From the NCBI RefSeq assembly GCF_963677065.1, contig NZ_OY781872.1:1421419-1485418 (forward strand): a stretch of DNA of 64,000 bases, written 5' to 3'. The position numbers were made by a program, and so were the translations under genes. Positions 51,534-60,434 of the stretch are shown piece by piece; position 1 is the first letter of the stretch, and every line of letters starts with the position of its first letter. This DNA is from an uncultured Methanoregula sp. GTDB lineage: Archaea; Halobacteriota; Methanomicrobia; Methanomicrobiales; Methanospirillaceae. A model generated the notes under the pieces. The model was not told where the DNA came from, did no database searches, and saw only the letters and a program-made list of their open reading frames with translations.

Positions 51534-52457
51534 ATGATGCCCGTCCGGTTGCGCGATTTTATTTCAGATCCTGATGGCTGGCTGTATGCCGTTTCAACCT
51601 ATGACAATGAGGGATCGGTCGGGTGCGTGCTCCGGTATGTTCCCGAGGATGAGGGAACGCGGGTTCACCCGTCAGGCCTGAGGTACACGAAATATGATTT
51701 CGAGGAGGCCTACGAGCTCGTGTCCCGGAAAAAACCCGGCTATGCCGGCCTTCTTCACCGGGTTCCCTACACGGACGTAAAACGCGTGCTCAAACCCGAT
51801 CTCGAGATCAACAGGATTGCTTCCGCCCACCCCCGGGTGAAAAAACTCGTCAGTCTCTTCGGTCTCCCTCAGGGAACTGTAGGCTGCACGGGATCGCTCC
51901 TCTGCCAGCTGGAGAACGAGACCTCGGATATCGACATGGTGGTCTATGGCCGCCACTGGTTTACTGCCCAAACACTCGTCCGCGAGGGGATAAAGAACAG
52001 AAAGATCGAGGGGCTTTCCGAAGATATGTGGCGCAAGGTGTATGAAAAACGGAAGCCCGAGATCCCGTATGACACCTTCGTGCTCCACGAGCAGAGGAAA
52101 TGGAACCGGGGCCAGATCGAAGGCACCTATTTCGACATCCTGTACACCCGGTCCTATGAGGACGTAAAAAGTGCCCCGGCCGGCAGGGGAACGGTTCTCG
52201 GGAAGATGACCATCGAGGCAAAAGTCACCGATGCCTCCCTGGCATTCGACAACCCTGCGGTGTACGATATCGAGCACGAATCCATACGCCGTGTCCTCTC
52301 GTTTACGCACACCTACAGCGGCCAGGCACTTGCCGGGGAGTGGATTGAAGCGTGCGGCGTCTGCGAGCAGCATGGCAATGAGAAATGGCTGGTGGTCGGA
52401 ACAACCCGGGAAGCACGGGGTGAATATATACAATCCTTGACCCTGCTCGGGCATTAA
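51534..52457 (+). CDS. Predicted nucleotidyltransferase (Pol-beta fold, COG1665-like)
   Basis: A 307-residue protein. The core has GCTGSLLCQLENETSDIDMVVYG (residues about 116-138): G[ST]-X-DXD, the signature of Pol-beta-type nucleotidyltransferases. The N-terminal 100 residues and the C-terminal 100 are archaeal-specific. It begins MPVRLRDFI with GAGGTT ahead of the ATG at 51534. Association with a tRNA-modification gene suggests an RNA-related role, but the substrate is unknown. Confidence 0.8.
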   Translation: MMPVRLRDFISDPDGWLYAVSTYDNEGSVGCVLRYVPEDEGTRVHPSGLRYTKYDFEEAYELVSRKKPGYAGLLHRVPYTDVKRVLKPDLEINRIASAHPRVKKLVSLFGLPQGTVGCTGSLLCQLENETSDIDMVVYGRHWFTAQTLVREGIKNRKIEGLSEDMWRKVYEKRKPEIPYDTFVLHEQRKWNRGQIEGTYFDILYTRSYEDVKSAPAGRGTVLGKMTIEAKVTDASLAFDNPAVYDIEHESIRRVLSFTHTYSGQALAGEWIEACGVCEQHGNEKWLVVGTTREARGEYIQSLTLLGH

Positions 52458-52484
52458 CCCGGAGATCCCAGATAAAAAGGATAT

Positions 52485-52847
52485 TCAGAGGATCCCTGCA
52501 GGCGCAGGAGTCTCCTGCATGCCCGTCCCGCCCCATGCAGGACGGTACCAGACTTCGACGCTCCCCTCGTACTGGTCGGGAAAATATTCCTTTGCCGGAA
52601 TAAACCCGAATTTTTTCAGGATATGCTGCATCACCGGCCGGGGCATGACCACCCGGACATCGTATCCTTCGATCAGCCACTTCAGGATCAATGCCTGGGT
52701 GTTGCCCTCGTTCTTGTGCCGGGAGATGATATAATGGAGATACAGGCAGCCATTCTCCTGTAGCTCGAGCCAGCCTGAAAAGAGGTCTTCAGAAAAACCC
52801 AGTGCATTCCCCTGCGGGGTTCCCGTCTCGATCCGTACTTTTGTCAT
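52485..52847 (-). CDS. Hypothetical protein, 120 residues
   Basis: A small alpha/beta protein without signal or membrane segments. The layout ELQENGCLYLHYIIS, ALILKWLIEGYDVRVVMPRPVMQHILKKFGFIP and VEVWYRPAWG suggests a GNAT-like or related fold in a shortened form. I do not recognise a family. ATG at 52847 follows a suitable spacing after the upstream codons lose coding character. It converges with the nucleotidyltransferase gene. Confidence 0.65.
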   Translation of the reverse strand: MTKVRIETGTPQGNALGFSEDLFSGWLELQENGCLYLHYIISRHKNEGNTQALILKWLIEGYDVRVVMPRPVMQHILKKFGFIPAKEYFPDQYEGSVEVWYRPAWGGTGMQETPAPAGIL

Positions 52848-53072
52848 GATACACCTCAAACATCTGCGATCCTGACGATTCGGGAACCTGCAATAAAAGG
52901 AGAAAGGGTGCGGACAGTGAAAGTGTGCCGGCACGATCCTGCGCCGGGAAAAGGACGGGAGAGGGGATTTGATAGGCGGATGAACTCTGGCACCGTCATA
53001 AAATCCCGGGCCTTCTCACCGGTATAGTACCACAATATTCATGAGTCCACAAAGAAAGGAAGATATAGGGAA

Positions 53073-53984
53073 ATGGATATGAGCGACGTTTCGGCAAAAA
53101 AACCCCAATCCTGGAATATTACAATAATCGGGTATATCGCGGCAATCATTGTGCTCTCGGCCATCCTGTTTTTTATCTCGGCCCGGCTCAATCTCGCCGA
53201 ATCACTCTGGACAGTTCTCCAGGTATACGAGCAGTTCCAGATCGATGAACTGCTGGTAGTCGGAATCCTGCTCGTCATAATGCTCATCCTCTTCATCGCA
53301 AAACTCTGTCACCTGCTCAAACGGGAGACCCGCGAGCGGGAAGCCCTGGAGCTCCGCCTCTCCCGCACCAATGCCCGCCTCACGTTCCTCAACACCATAA
53401 CACGGCAGGATATCCTCAACCAGCTCACCGAACTGACGCTCGATATGGAGCACACGGCGCAAAGTGCCGACATCGCAAAGATAAAAGAGGCGGTAACCAA
53501 AATTCACCGCCAGGTCAAATTCATCAAGGAGTACCAGGATATCGGGGTCAGTGCCCCTGAATGGCAGAATGTTGCCGACACCATCATGCGGGCACGGGTT
53601 GGAGCGAGCCTCGGAAAAGTCACCATCGACGTCGAGATCCAGAATCTTGAGATCTATGCGGACAGGTTGCTGGAAAAAGCATTCTTCTATATGATCGACA
53701 ATGCACTCAGGCACGGAGGGGAACACCTCACCCGGATCCGGTTCACGAGCCACATGGCCGAGAGCTCGCTCGTCATCGTCTGCGAGGATGACGGTGCCGG
53801 GATACCCCCGACCAAGAAAGGTTCGCTCTTCCCCGAGGAATACGGCCGGCATGCGGGATACGGACTCTTCTTTGTAAAACAGATCCTTGCAGAGACGGGG
53901 CTCATGGTCCGGGAAGCCGGGCTTCCCGGGAAAGGGGCCCGGTTTGAGATCCACGTTCCTGCCGGGGAATTCAGGAAGATCTGA
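53073..53984 (+). CDS. Sensor-kinase-like ATPase lacking the phospho-acceptor His
   Basis: 303 residues. Two transmembrane helices (about 15-36 and 59-77) flank a short outside loop. A coiled-coil linker leads to the H-box region NTITRQDILNQLTEL, where the usual His is Gln112 (relatives have ITRHDI-NQL). The ATPase domain is complete: N-box FYMIDNALRHGGE (N210), G1 EDDGAGIPP, G2 HAGYGLFFVKQIL. The ATP site is thus intact but autophosphorylation on the usual His is not possible. It could be an allosteric or dominant partner of the next protein. It stands alone on the plus strand, followed by a related protein. Confidence 0.82.
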   Translation: MDMSDVSAKKPQSWNITIIGYIAAIIVLSAILFFISARLNLAESLWTVLQVYEQFQIDELLVVGILLVIMLILFIAKLCHLLKRETREREALELRLSRTNARLTFLNTITRQDILNQLTELTLDMEHTAQSADIAKIKEAVTKIHRQVKFIKEYQDIGVSAPEWQNVADTIMRARVGASLGKVTIDVEIQNLEIYADRLLEKAFFYMIDNALRHGGEHLTRIRFTSHMAESSLVIVCEDDGAGIPPTKKGSLFPEEYGRHAGYGLFFVKQILAETGLMVREAGLPGKGARFEIHVPAGEFRKI

Positions 53985-54231
53985 TCCCCTTTTCCCTCCA
54001 GTTTTCGTGAAGGGTTATGAGCCTGCCCGGTCCCCATTCTGCGGGTTTTCCGGCCGGAATTTTTTTCACTGCAGAGGCAGGTGACGGATTGCTTTTTATG
54101 AAATTCACAAAGACAACCCCACTCCGTTTTTTTTAAATAGTTGAGTGCTGCACAATGAAATGCCAATCCGGAGAAAGACCAAATTTAAGGCGTTTTCCGT
54201 CAGAAGGGACAGGATACGGGGTTGCATAGCA

Positions 54232-56337
54232 ATGGTGCATGAACAGAAAAGCGCCGAAAGAAAAGATCGCGGCTCATGGCAGCCGTACCTGTCCCGGTCA
54301 CTCGTCTGCATCATCCTGGCTGCAATCCTGGTACTGAGTGCATTTCCCGCTGCAGCGCTCGAGGATCTCAGGCCGGTTCCGGGCCTGTCGCCCGCAATGC
54401 CGGCAAACCTTACGCCCGCAGAGATCGCGTGGGTGCAGGAACATCCCGTGATCCATGTCTGCATCGATCCTTCCTATACCCCGATAGAATTCCAGGACAG
54501 CGGCGGGACCTATTCCGGTCTCTCCCTGGATTATCTCCGGAGGGCAGGTGAGAGCACCGGCCTCCATTTCGCCATCGAGCCGGTCAACAACTGGAATGTC
54601 TGCATAGATCGGATCCAGAAAAAGGAAGTAGACCTCCTCAGTGCGGTGTATATCTCGGATCTCCGGAAGGATTATCTCCTTTTCACCCGGCCGTATTACA
54701 AAAACGCGCTTGTCATTGTGACAAAAAACGATGTATCCTCGGGTCTTTCGCTTGAGAAACTGAGCGGGAAAAGCGTTGCTGTCGTCGACGGGTACACGAG
54801 CCACCTGCTCTTAAAGGAACGTTACCCGGAGATAAATGCGGTGCCGGTTCCCGATGTGGAGACCGGGCTCACAAAAGTTGCATTCGGTTCTGCCGATGCG
54901 TACCTGGGAGATCTTGCAACCGTCACCTACGTTGTGGAGAAAGAGGGGATAACCAACCTCAAGGTCAGCGGGGAGTATGCCCCCGAGGGAGAGGGACCGC
55001 TCCAGTTTGCATTCGGTGTCCGAAACGATCAGCCAATGCTTGTTTCCATCCTGAATAAAGGCCTCTCAGAAATTCCCCCCGAAGATAATGCCGTGATTGT
55101 CAAACGGTGGATCTCATCGTCCCTGGTCCCGGTTCCCGGCCTGGATCCCCATGTCTACCTGTCGCTCCTGGCCGGAATCGTCGTCATACTTGCAATCGTT
55201 ATAATCATTCTCCTCCTCAACCGTACCCTCAAGCACCAGGTGGCAGCCAAAACTGCAGAACTGGTCACCGAGCTGGAACAGCGTCGCCGGACCGAGCAGG
55301 CCCTGCGGGAGAGCGAGCAGCGCAATGCTGCAATCCTTGCCGCTATACCGGATCTCCTGTTCATCCTGTCCCGCAACGGGGAGTACCTGGATATCCAGGC
55401 TTCAGGAGACGCCGCAAAGACAATTCCTGCGGGATTTGCCATCGGATCCACGCTTGCGGATGCAGGTTTCGAACCGTCGACCGCCGGTCTCATCACCCGC
55501 GCAATCGGGAGGGCACTGGATTCCGGAAAACTGGAGACCGTCTGTTATGATCTTGCAACTCCTCTTGGACAGAAATCCTTTGAAGCCCGTTTGATCAGCC
55601 TCGATCCAGACCGGGTGCTTGGGGTTGTCCAGGACGTCACCGAACAAAAACGGATGCAGGAATCCCTGCACCTCGCCCGGAGCAAGATGGGCATCCTCAA
55701 TGCGATCACCTTTCAGGATATCCAGGCGGGGATATTCTCACTCTCCGCCTATGTCGAGTTGTTAAAAAAGGTCGATGTTCCAGAAGAGCGGGCTGCGTAC
55801 CTCAACAAGGAAGCGGTGATCTTAACGAAGATCTCAGGATCCCTGAAGTTTGCCCAGGATTACCAGGATCTGGGAATGACTCCTCCCCGGTGGCAGAATG
55901 TCCAGCAGGTCTTTCTCTATGCAATCTCGCACCTGGACTTACGGGGCATCACCCGCAACGGAAGCCTCGAAGGACTGGAGATTTATGCCGATCCTCTGCT
56001 CGAGAAGGCGTTCTTCCGCCTGGTCGAGAGCATCCTTACCATGGGCGGGGAGGTCAGCTGTATCACCCTTGGGTATACCGTGACGGATAGGGGGCTTGTC
56101 ATGACGGTTGGGGACAATGGAAAAGGTATATCCGAAGATGAGAAGGAGAAGATCTTTGAGCGGGATACCGGAAAGACCCCGGTTCCGGGGTTGTTCCTGG
56201 TGCGGCAGATCCTTTCCATCACCGGTATTTCGATCCATGAGACCGGCCAGCCGGGACGCGGGGCACGCTTTGAGATCCTGGTTCCCGACGGGGCTTACCG
56301 GTTTGTACCGGAATCGCAGGATCCCGGCCACAACTGA
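54232..56337 (+). CDS. Hybrid sensor with periplasmic SBP domain, PAS and degenerate kinase core
   Basis: About 701 residues. A signal-like helix precedes a bacterial-type solute-binding domain (residues about 60-290: HPVIHVCIDPSYTPIEFQ, SGLSLDYLRRAGESTGL, VAVVDGYTSHLLL). A transmembrane helix follows (YLSLLAGIVVILAIVIIILLL), then a PAS domain (about 365-475). The kinase part has ILNAITFQDIQAGI, where the H-box His is again Gln. The N-box reads RLVESILTMGGE (Asn replaced), though G1 (VGDNGKGISEDEKEKIFE) is kept. It probably senses a ligand outside but signals without a normal phosphotransfer. An upstream ATG at 54145 is possible; 54232 precedes the signal helix closely. Confidence 0.82.
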   Translation: MVHEQKSAERKDRGSWQPYLSRSLVCIILAAILVLSAFPAAALEDLRPVPGLSPAMPANLTPAEIAWVQEHPVIHVCIDPSYTPIEFQDSGGTYSGLSLDYLRRAGESTGLHFAIEPVNNWNVCIDRIQKKEVDLLSAVYISDLRKDYLLFTRPYYKNALVIVTKNDVSSGLSLEKLSGKSVAVVDGYTSHLLLKERYPEINAVPVPDVETGLTKVAFGSADAYLGDLATVTYVVEKEGITNLKVSGEYAPEGEGPLQFAFGVRNDQPMLVSILNKGLSEIPPEDNAVIVKRWISSSLVPVPGLDPHVYLSLLAGIVVILAIVIIILLLNRTLKHQVAAKTAELVTELEQRRRTEQALRESEQRNAAILAAIPDLLFILSRNGEYLDIQASGDAAKTIPAGFAIGSTLADAGFEPSTAGLITRAIGRALDSGKLETVCYDLATPLGQKSFEARLISLDPDRVLGVVQDVTEQKRMQESLHLARSKMGILNAITFQDIQAGIFSLSAYVELLKKVDVPEERAAYLNKEAVILTKISGSLKFAQDYQDLGMTPPRWQNVQQVFLYAISHLDLRGITRNGSLEGLEIYADPLLEKAFFRLVESILTMGGEVSCITLGYTVTDRGLVMTVGDNGKGISEDEKEKIFERDTGKTPVPGLFLVRQILSITGISIHETGQPGRGARFEILVPDGAYRFVPESQDPGHN

Positions 56338-56361
56338 TCCCGCCCGGTTGCCATCGCTTGC

Positions 56362-56997
56362 CTAGAGGAGCTCGCTCAGCCGCTTCCCGACGCTGCTCTC
56401 GCATTTCTCCTTGTATTTGCAGCGGTTGCAGGGAGCATTGAGCGGGTGTTCGGGCATCTGTCCTTCGATGATGGCGTGGTACTTGTGGAGCGTGGCAAGG
56501 ATCTGCCGGCGGTCCCGGGGCTGAACCGCGTGGTAACGGGTCACGCCATCGGGAATATACTCGACATTCCCGCCGGGAACCTCTTTTCCGGTCATCTCTT
56601 CAAGGCAGAGCGCAATGGCCGCTATCCGGAGGCGGTCCGCGGCATAGGTGCCCAGCGGCATTGCACCCGAAGCCCGGACGATCGAGAATGCACCGTCGCC
56701 GGTAACACGGTCGATCATGCCGGCGATCCCGTGCTTATGCGAGACTACCCGCACATCGGTCTCTGCTGCCGGTTTCCATTCACTTTTGGCGCAGGCCGTG
56801 ATGCAGATCCCGAGAAATTCCTTCAGTGCCGGATCAATGGATGGGCGGACGGTACCGATCTCATCCCAGATGCTCTCACCGTCAAGAACACTGCCGAGAT
56901 GATACGACAACTGCTTGCAGACAGCGTACCGGTCGGATTCCGCAACAGGATCGTTCTGTTCATAGTAAAACCGGACCGGGCAGGCATGCACCCGCAC
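56362..56997 (-). CDS. Cas4/Dna2-like RecB-family protein, stand-alone and degenerate
   Basis: 211 residues. Features of Cas4: an N-terminal HACPVRFYYE and a C-terminal CNRCKYKEKC, the four Cys of an iron-sulfur site. The RecB nuclease site is partly lost: GMIDRV is present but the following strand reads FSIVRASGAM instead of an E-X-K, and the QXXXY helix reads RLRIAAIALCLEE. Homologous sequence (YVTISDL) continues before the GTG at 56997 without a standard start codon, so the true start may be a few codons upstream. There is no CRISPR array or other cas gene in the window, so a housekeeping or regulatory role is more likely. Confidence 0.72.
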   Translation of the reverse strand: MRVHACPVRFYYEQNDPVAESDRYAVCKQLSYHLGSVLDGESIWDEIGTVRPSIDPALKEFLGICITACAKSEWKPAAETDVRVVSHKHGIAGMIDRVTGDGAFSIVRASGAMPLGTYAADRLRIAAIALCLEEMTGKEVPGGNVEYIPDGVTRYHAVQPRDRRQILATLHKYHAIIEGQMPEHPLNAPCNRCKYKEKCESSVGKRLSELL

Positions 56998-57149
56998 CAG
57001 ATCCGAGATCGTGACATATGCCCGTTCTTCCGCCAGGATAATTCCTCGTTTAAACGTGGGAACGAGAGGGGATTATATTTATTGGATAAACTGGGGGTGC
57101 CCGCATGCCGATAACCATCTTTTCATACCTGTACTGCCAACCAGTACCT

Positions 57150-57443
57150 ATGTCAGGCCAGGAAATCTCGGTCAATATCCCCCCTACGCTCGATCCGGTG
57201 TACAGCAATATGATACAGATCGCGTACAAGGACGATGAGTTCACGTTCATGTTCCTCCACCAGCTCCCGCAGGTCAACCAGGCCCGGGCCAAGGCGATCG
57301 TCTCGATCACCCCGCCGCATGCAAAGAACCTCCTCGCAGTGCTCACCAAGACCATTGCCGATTACGAGTCCAAGTTCGGCACCATTGCCCCGAAGGAGAC
57401 TACCGGCAAGGATAATGTGACCGCCCTGAGCGGGTACTCGTGA
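57150..57443 (+). CDS. DUF3467-family protein
   Basis: A 97-residue protein of the DUF3467 family: NIPPTLDPVYSNMIQIAYKDDEFTFMFLHQLP and the ending SITPPHAKNLLAVLTKTIADYESKFG are typical. The function is unknown; members occur in archaea and bacteria. The ATG at 57150 fits the family start. It is a single gene followed by tRNA-Thr. Confidence 0.85.
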   Translation: MSGQEISVNIPPTLDPVYSNMIQIAYKDDEFTFMFLHQLPQVNQARAKAIVSITPPHAKNLLAVLTKTIADYESKFGTIAPKETTGKDNVTALSGYS

Positions 57444-57497
57444 AGAGTCCCGGACACATATTTTATTAGCGCAAAGGTCGATATTGTGAGGTATTGG

Positions 57498-57569
57498 GCC
57501 GCCGTGGCTTAGCGGCATAGCGGCTGATTCGTAATCAGCAGGTCGGGGGTTCAATTCCCCCCGGCGGCT
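57498..57569 (+). tRNA. tRNA-Thr (CGT)
   Basis: A 72-base cloverleaf: acceptor GCCGCCG pairs with CGGCGGC; the anticodon arm GCTGA-TTCGTAA-TCAGC carries anticodon CGT; the T arm GGGGG-TTCAATT-CCCCC is complete. CCA is not encoded. Confidence 0.95.
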
Positions 57570-57700
57570 TCCAGTATTCAGAATCCCCGCGGGATACGTG
57601 CTCTTTTTATGGAAATTTCAGGATCTCCCCTGCGGAAGATCGGTTTCTGCAGTCATTAACCGTAATGTTGATGACCTTGTCCGGGGAAGGATTTTTAATT

Positions 57701-58375
57701 ATGTGTGGCAGGTATTCCCTGGTCTGCATCGACGATCTCGGCAACCGGTTCCGCGTCCATGATCCCATGCTCGGGCTCAGGTCCAGGTTCAATGTTGCCC
57801 CGTCCCAGGTTATGCCGGTCATCGTACAGCGTGAAAAGGCCGAGATGAACCCGATGCAGTGGGGACTCATCCCTTCTGACACGCAGTCCTCGGCGGCAGA
57901 CATACGCCCGATCAATGCGCGGATAGAGACCCTTGCCGAAAACCCCCTCTTCCGGAACCTTCTTGCACACAGGCGCTGTCTCGTTCCCGCAAGCGGGTTT
58001 TATGAGTGGAAACGGGAGGGACACCGTAAGATCCCCTTTTATGTCCACTTCAGGGAAAGACCCCTCTTCGCATTCGCCGGGCTCTATGCTGCCTGCAGAG
58101 ATACACAGGGAAAAGAGCAGTATACGTATGCAATCATCACCACGAAGGCCTCCGGAGGTATGGCGCGGATCCATGAGAGGATGCCGGTCATCCTGGATTT
58201 TGGGGATGAAGAGGAATGGCTGAACAGCACCCCCCTCACTCCGGGAGATCTGGACCGATTCCTTTCCACCACGATTTCAGAGGAGATGGAGATCTATCCG
58301 GTATCCGGACGGGTGAATGACCCGAAACACGATAACAGCTCACTCATCAGGCCGGTAAATGGGCTCGGGATGTAA
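57701..58375 (+). CDS. SRAP-domain protein (HMCES/YedK family)
   Basis: A 224-residue abasic-site processing protein. The catalytic Cys2 follows the initiator Met (MCGRYSL). RFNVAPSQVMPVI, INARIET, FYEWK (catalytic Glu) and IHERMPVIL (catalytic His) are all in place. It forms a thiazolidine crosslink with abasic sites in single-stranded DNA and so protects them. The initiator ATG at 57701 is required to expose Cys2, so the ATG codons 30-36 bases upstream are rejected. It is monocistronic. Confidence 0.93.
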   Translation: MCGRYSLVCIDDLGNRFRVHDPMLGLRSRFNVAPSQVMPVIVQREKAEMNPMQWGLIPSDTQSSAADIRPINARIETLAENPLFRNLLAHRRCLVPASGFYEWKREGHRKIPFYVHFRERPLFAFAGLYAACRDTQGKEQYTYAIITTKASGGMARIHERMPVILDFGDEEEWLNSTPLTPGDLDRFLSTTISEEMEIYPVSGRVNDPKHDNSSLIRPVNGLGM

Positions 58376-58452
58376 TCCCGGTGCAGGGACCTTCCCGGAG
58401 AATACGCCGCAGATGGAGGAAAAGGGGTGTATCGACGCTATACTAGAGATAT

Positions 58453-58734
58453 CTAAAACCACTCATCCCATCTGAACCGGTGGAGAAGAAATCCCCCATA
58501 GGCAAGGAGGAGAAAAACCACCAGGGGATAGTGCATTGCCGCGATAAAACACCCGGTCATGAGACTCTGCCATTCCGTTACCATGGGTACCAGGACGGGG
58601 AAGTACGTCCCCAGGAGCTGGACGCCGGCAAGGAGAAGGATGAGCCAGCCCAGAACAACGATAACGCCGAGCAGCAGGATACAAAAACATTTACATCCCG
58701 TAAAAAACGCTCTTTTCAGGGTTACGGAATCCAT
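58453..58734 (-). CDS. Small membrane protein
   Basis: A 93-residue protein with two strongly hydrophobic helices (CILLLGVIVVLGWLILLLAGVQLLGTYF and YPLVVFLLLAYGGFLL) and a charged C-terminus (HRFRWDEWF). I do not recognise a family. It lies just downstream of the SRAP gene on the opposite strand and behind a PAS sensor gene on the same strand (103 bases). Confidence 0.6.
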   Translation of the reverse strand: MDSVTLKRAFFTGCKCFCILLLGVIVVLGWLILLLAGVQLLGTYFPVLVPMVTEWQSLMTGCFIAAMHYPLVVFLLLAYGGFLLHRFRWDEWF

Positions 58735-58837
58735 AGTTCAGGGTTGGAGGTTTATCCCATTATATCTGACGGCAGGAATCCGGCCCGGCGCTCTGATCAC
58801 AGGGAGAACCGGCCGGTAGCGCTCGCCAAAAAAGGAT

Positions 58838-59881
58838 TCAGCACTCCCTGCGTTCCGATATGTCCCGCACGGTGCTCATGACGGCAGGCATACCGAAATA
58901 TTCGGTTATCCTGCTGCTTATCTCAACAGGAATCGTGGATCCGTCCTTCCTCTTCATAACCCGGTCATACAGCATGTGACCCCGTGCCTGGAAGGATTCA
59001 ACCGTCTTAGGGTCGAGAAAATGCTCGGGATCTGCATCCAGGTCGTGGAGCCGCATCTTCATCAGCTCCTTCTTGGTATAGCCCAGGTACCGGGTTGCGA
59101 TGATATTGGTCTCATAGATCCTGCCGTCGATGTCATGGAGGAAGATAGCATCGCTCGCCCCGTCAAAGAGGGTCCGGTAGCGGAGTTCGGATTCGATGAG
59201 CTCGTCCTTGTTGCGCCTCCTTTCGGTGATGTCAACAAGGGAACAGATCACGTTACCGTCTTTTGTCAGGGCAGCGGTCAGCATCACCCAGACAACCGTC
59301 CGGTCCTTCCTCCGGAGGGCTATCTCCATATCGGTGATCTTCTCGTCCTGCCGGATGCTCTTCATGAACCGGGACTCCTGTTCCACGTCGAGCATAAGCG
59401 ATGAAAAATGCTGCTGTTTGAGTTCATCGGGGGTGTGGCCGAGGATCTCGGCCGAATGGGCATTGACCTCGCGGATCTTCTGGGACTCGGCTTCGAAGGT
59501 GAGGATACCGGCCTGGGAATTCTCAAAGATCTCCCGGTATTTCCGCTCCTGGAGGAGCTGGCTTGAGTAAGCAGAGATTATGATCCCAAGGGAGACAAAG
59601 ATGTAGAAGAACGCCACACTTGCCGCATAGAGCTGGATATCGGCAGGCCCGTACAGGCTTACAAGCCCGAGGAAGACCCAGCCTAGGAGGACCGTGAAAT
59701 ACACGGCGTAGCGGGGCTGAAAATACGCAAGGATCAGGATGGGCAGGATGTAGAAATAGGGAAATATATTGTAATACCCGTTTTTTAAGGAGAAGATCGA
59801 GAGGAGCACGATACCTATCGTGAGCAGAGCAATCACTGAGAGCCCGAGGGTCTTTTGAGGGGAGATGGTCTTCATCGGCAT
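58838..59881 (-). CDS. Membrane-bound PAS sensor without kinase domain
   Basis: A 347-residue protein. The first 105 residues hold three to four transmembrane helices (LSVIALLTIGIVLLSIF, FYILPILILAYF, YFTVLLGWVFLGLVSLYG, SVAFFYIFVSLGIII). Two PAS domains follow: PAS 1 (about 112-225; YREIFENSQAGILTFE) and PAS 2 (about 232-345; YRTLFDGASDAIFLHDIDGRIYETN). It ends at DISERREC without an output domain. It could interact with a separate kinase. ATG at 59881 or 59875 are both possible. Confidence 0.82.
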   Translation of the reverse strand: MPMKTISPQKTLGLSVIALLTIGIVLLSIFSLKNGYYNIFPYFYILPILILAYFQPRYAVYFTVLLGWVFLGLVSLYGPADIQLYAASVAFFYIFVSLGIIISAYSSQLLQERKYREIFENSQAGILTFEAESQKIREVNAHSAEILGHTPDELKQQHFSSLMLDVEQESRFMKSIRQDEKITDMEIALRRKDRTVVWVMLTAALTKDGNVICSLVDITERRRNKDELIESELRYRTLFDGASDAIFLHDIDGRIYETNIIATRYLGYTKKELMKMRLHDLDADPEHFLDPKTVESFQARGHMLYDRVMKRKDGSTIPVEISSRITEYFGMPAVMSTVRDISERREC

Positions 59882-60044
59882 GTCAACTCTGCATATGGAT
59901 CGTATAATTCCAACATGGATCTGAAGATTAATTATATCTTATTATCCGTGCCTTCTCCTCACATCCATCATATTTCAGACCGGACCAAAATCTTTTTTGC
60001 CGGTTTTCTGGAGTGGGCAGAGCGAATAGTCAGTCATGAGGTTG

Positions 60045-60434
60045 TTATTCCTGCTTTGCTTTCAGAATTAACCAGTCATTTTCGCCGGCCTTTGAAAAAC
60101 GGATAATGACATATTTTCCCGTAAGGGAATTGCCATGAAAGACCACCTCAATCCGTTCCGGAGTCCAGAGGAGCGTGTCATAGTACCCGCTGTCAGCAAT
60201 CCGGACTTCACCGGCCCCGTAATCCCCTTCGGGAATCGTTCCGGTAAAACCGATGTAATCCAGGGAATGATCTTCCACCCTTATAGCAAGCCGACGCTCC
60301 CCGGCCTGATCCGGGAGGCCTTTAGGTACCGCCCAGCTTGCAAGGGATCCGTCCTTTTCGAGCCGGAGATCGAAATGATGGTGTTTGCTGAAATGCTCGT
60401 GCAGGACGAACCTGCGCGGGGAGAGTGCGTTCAT
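60045..60434 (-). CDS. Stand-alone 3'-phosphoesterase (LigD PE domain)
   Basis: A 129-residue protein identical in layout to the phosphoesterase domain of bacterial LigD: FVLHEHFSKHHHFDLRLE (metal and phosphate ligands), AVPKGLP, EDHSLDYIGFTGTIPEGDYGAGEV. It trims 3'-phosphates or ribonucleotides from DNA ends. Archaeal cells often encode it as a free polypeptide. No Ku or ligase gene lies nearby. Its start overlaps the thiE stop by four bases, so a repair gene is translated from the thiamine operon. Confidence 0.9.
   Translation of the reverse strand: MNALSPRRFVLHEHFSKHHHFDLRLEKDGSLASWAVPKGLPDQAGERRLAIRVEDHSLDYIGFTGTIPEGDYGAGEVRIADSGYYDTLLWTPERIEVVFHGNSLTGKYVIIRFSKAGENDWLILKAKQE

Noticed and set aside
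56362..56997. Cas4-like gene as part of a CRISPR-Cas locus
   Set aside because: No repeats, Cas1 or Cas2 were found in the window, and the nuclease motifs are degenerate.
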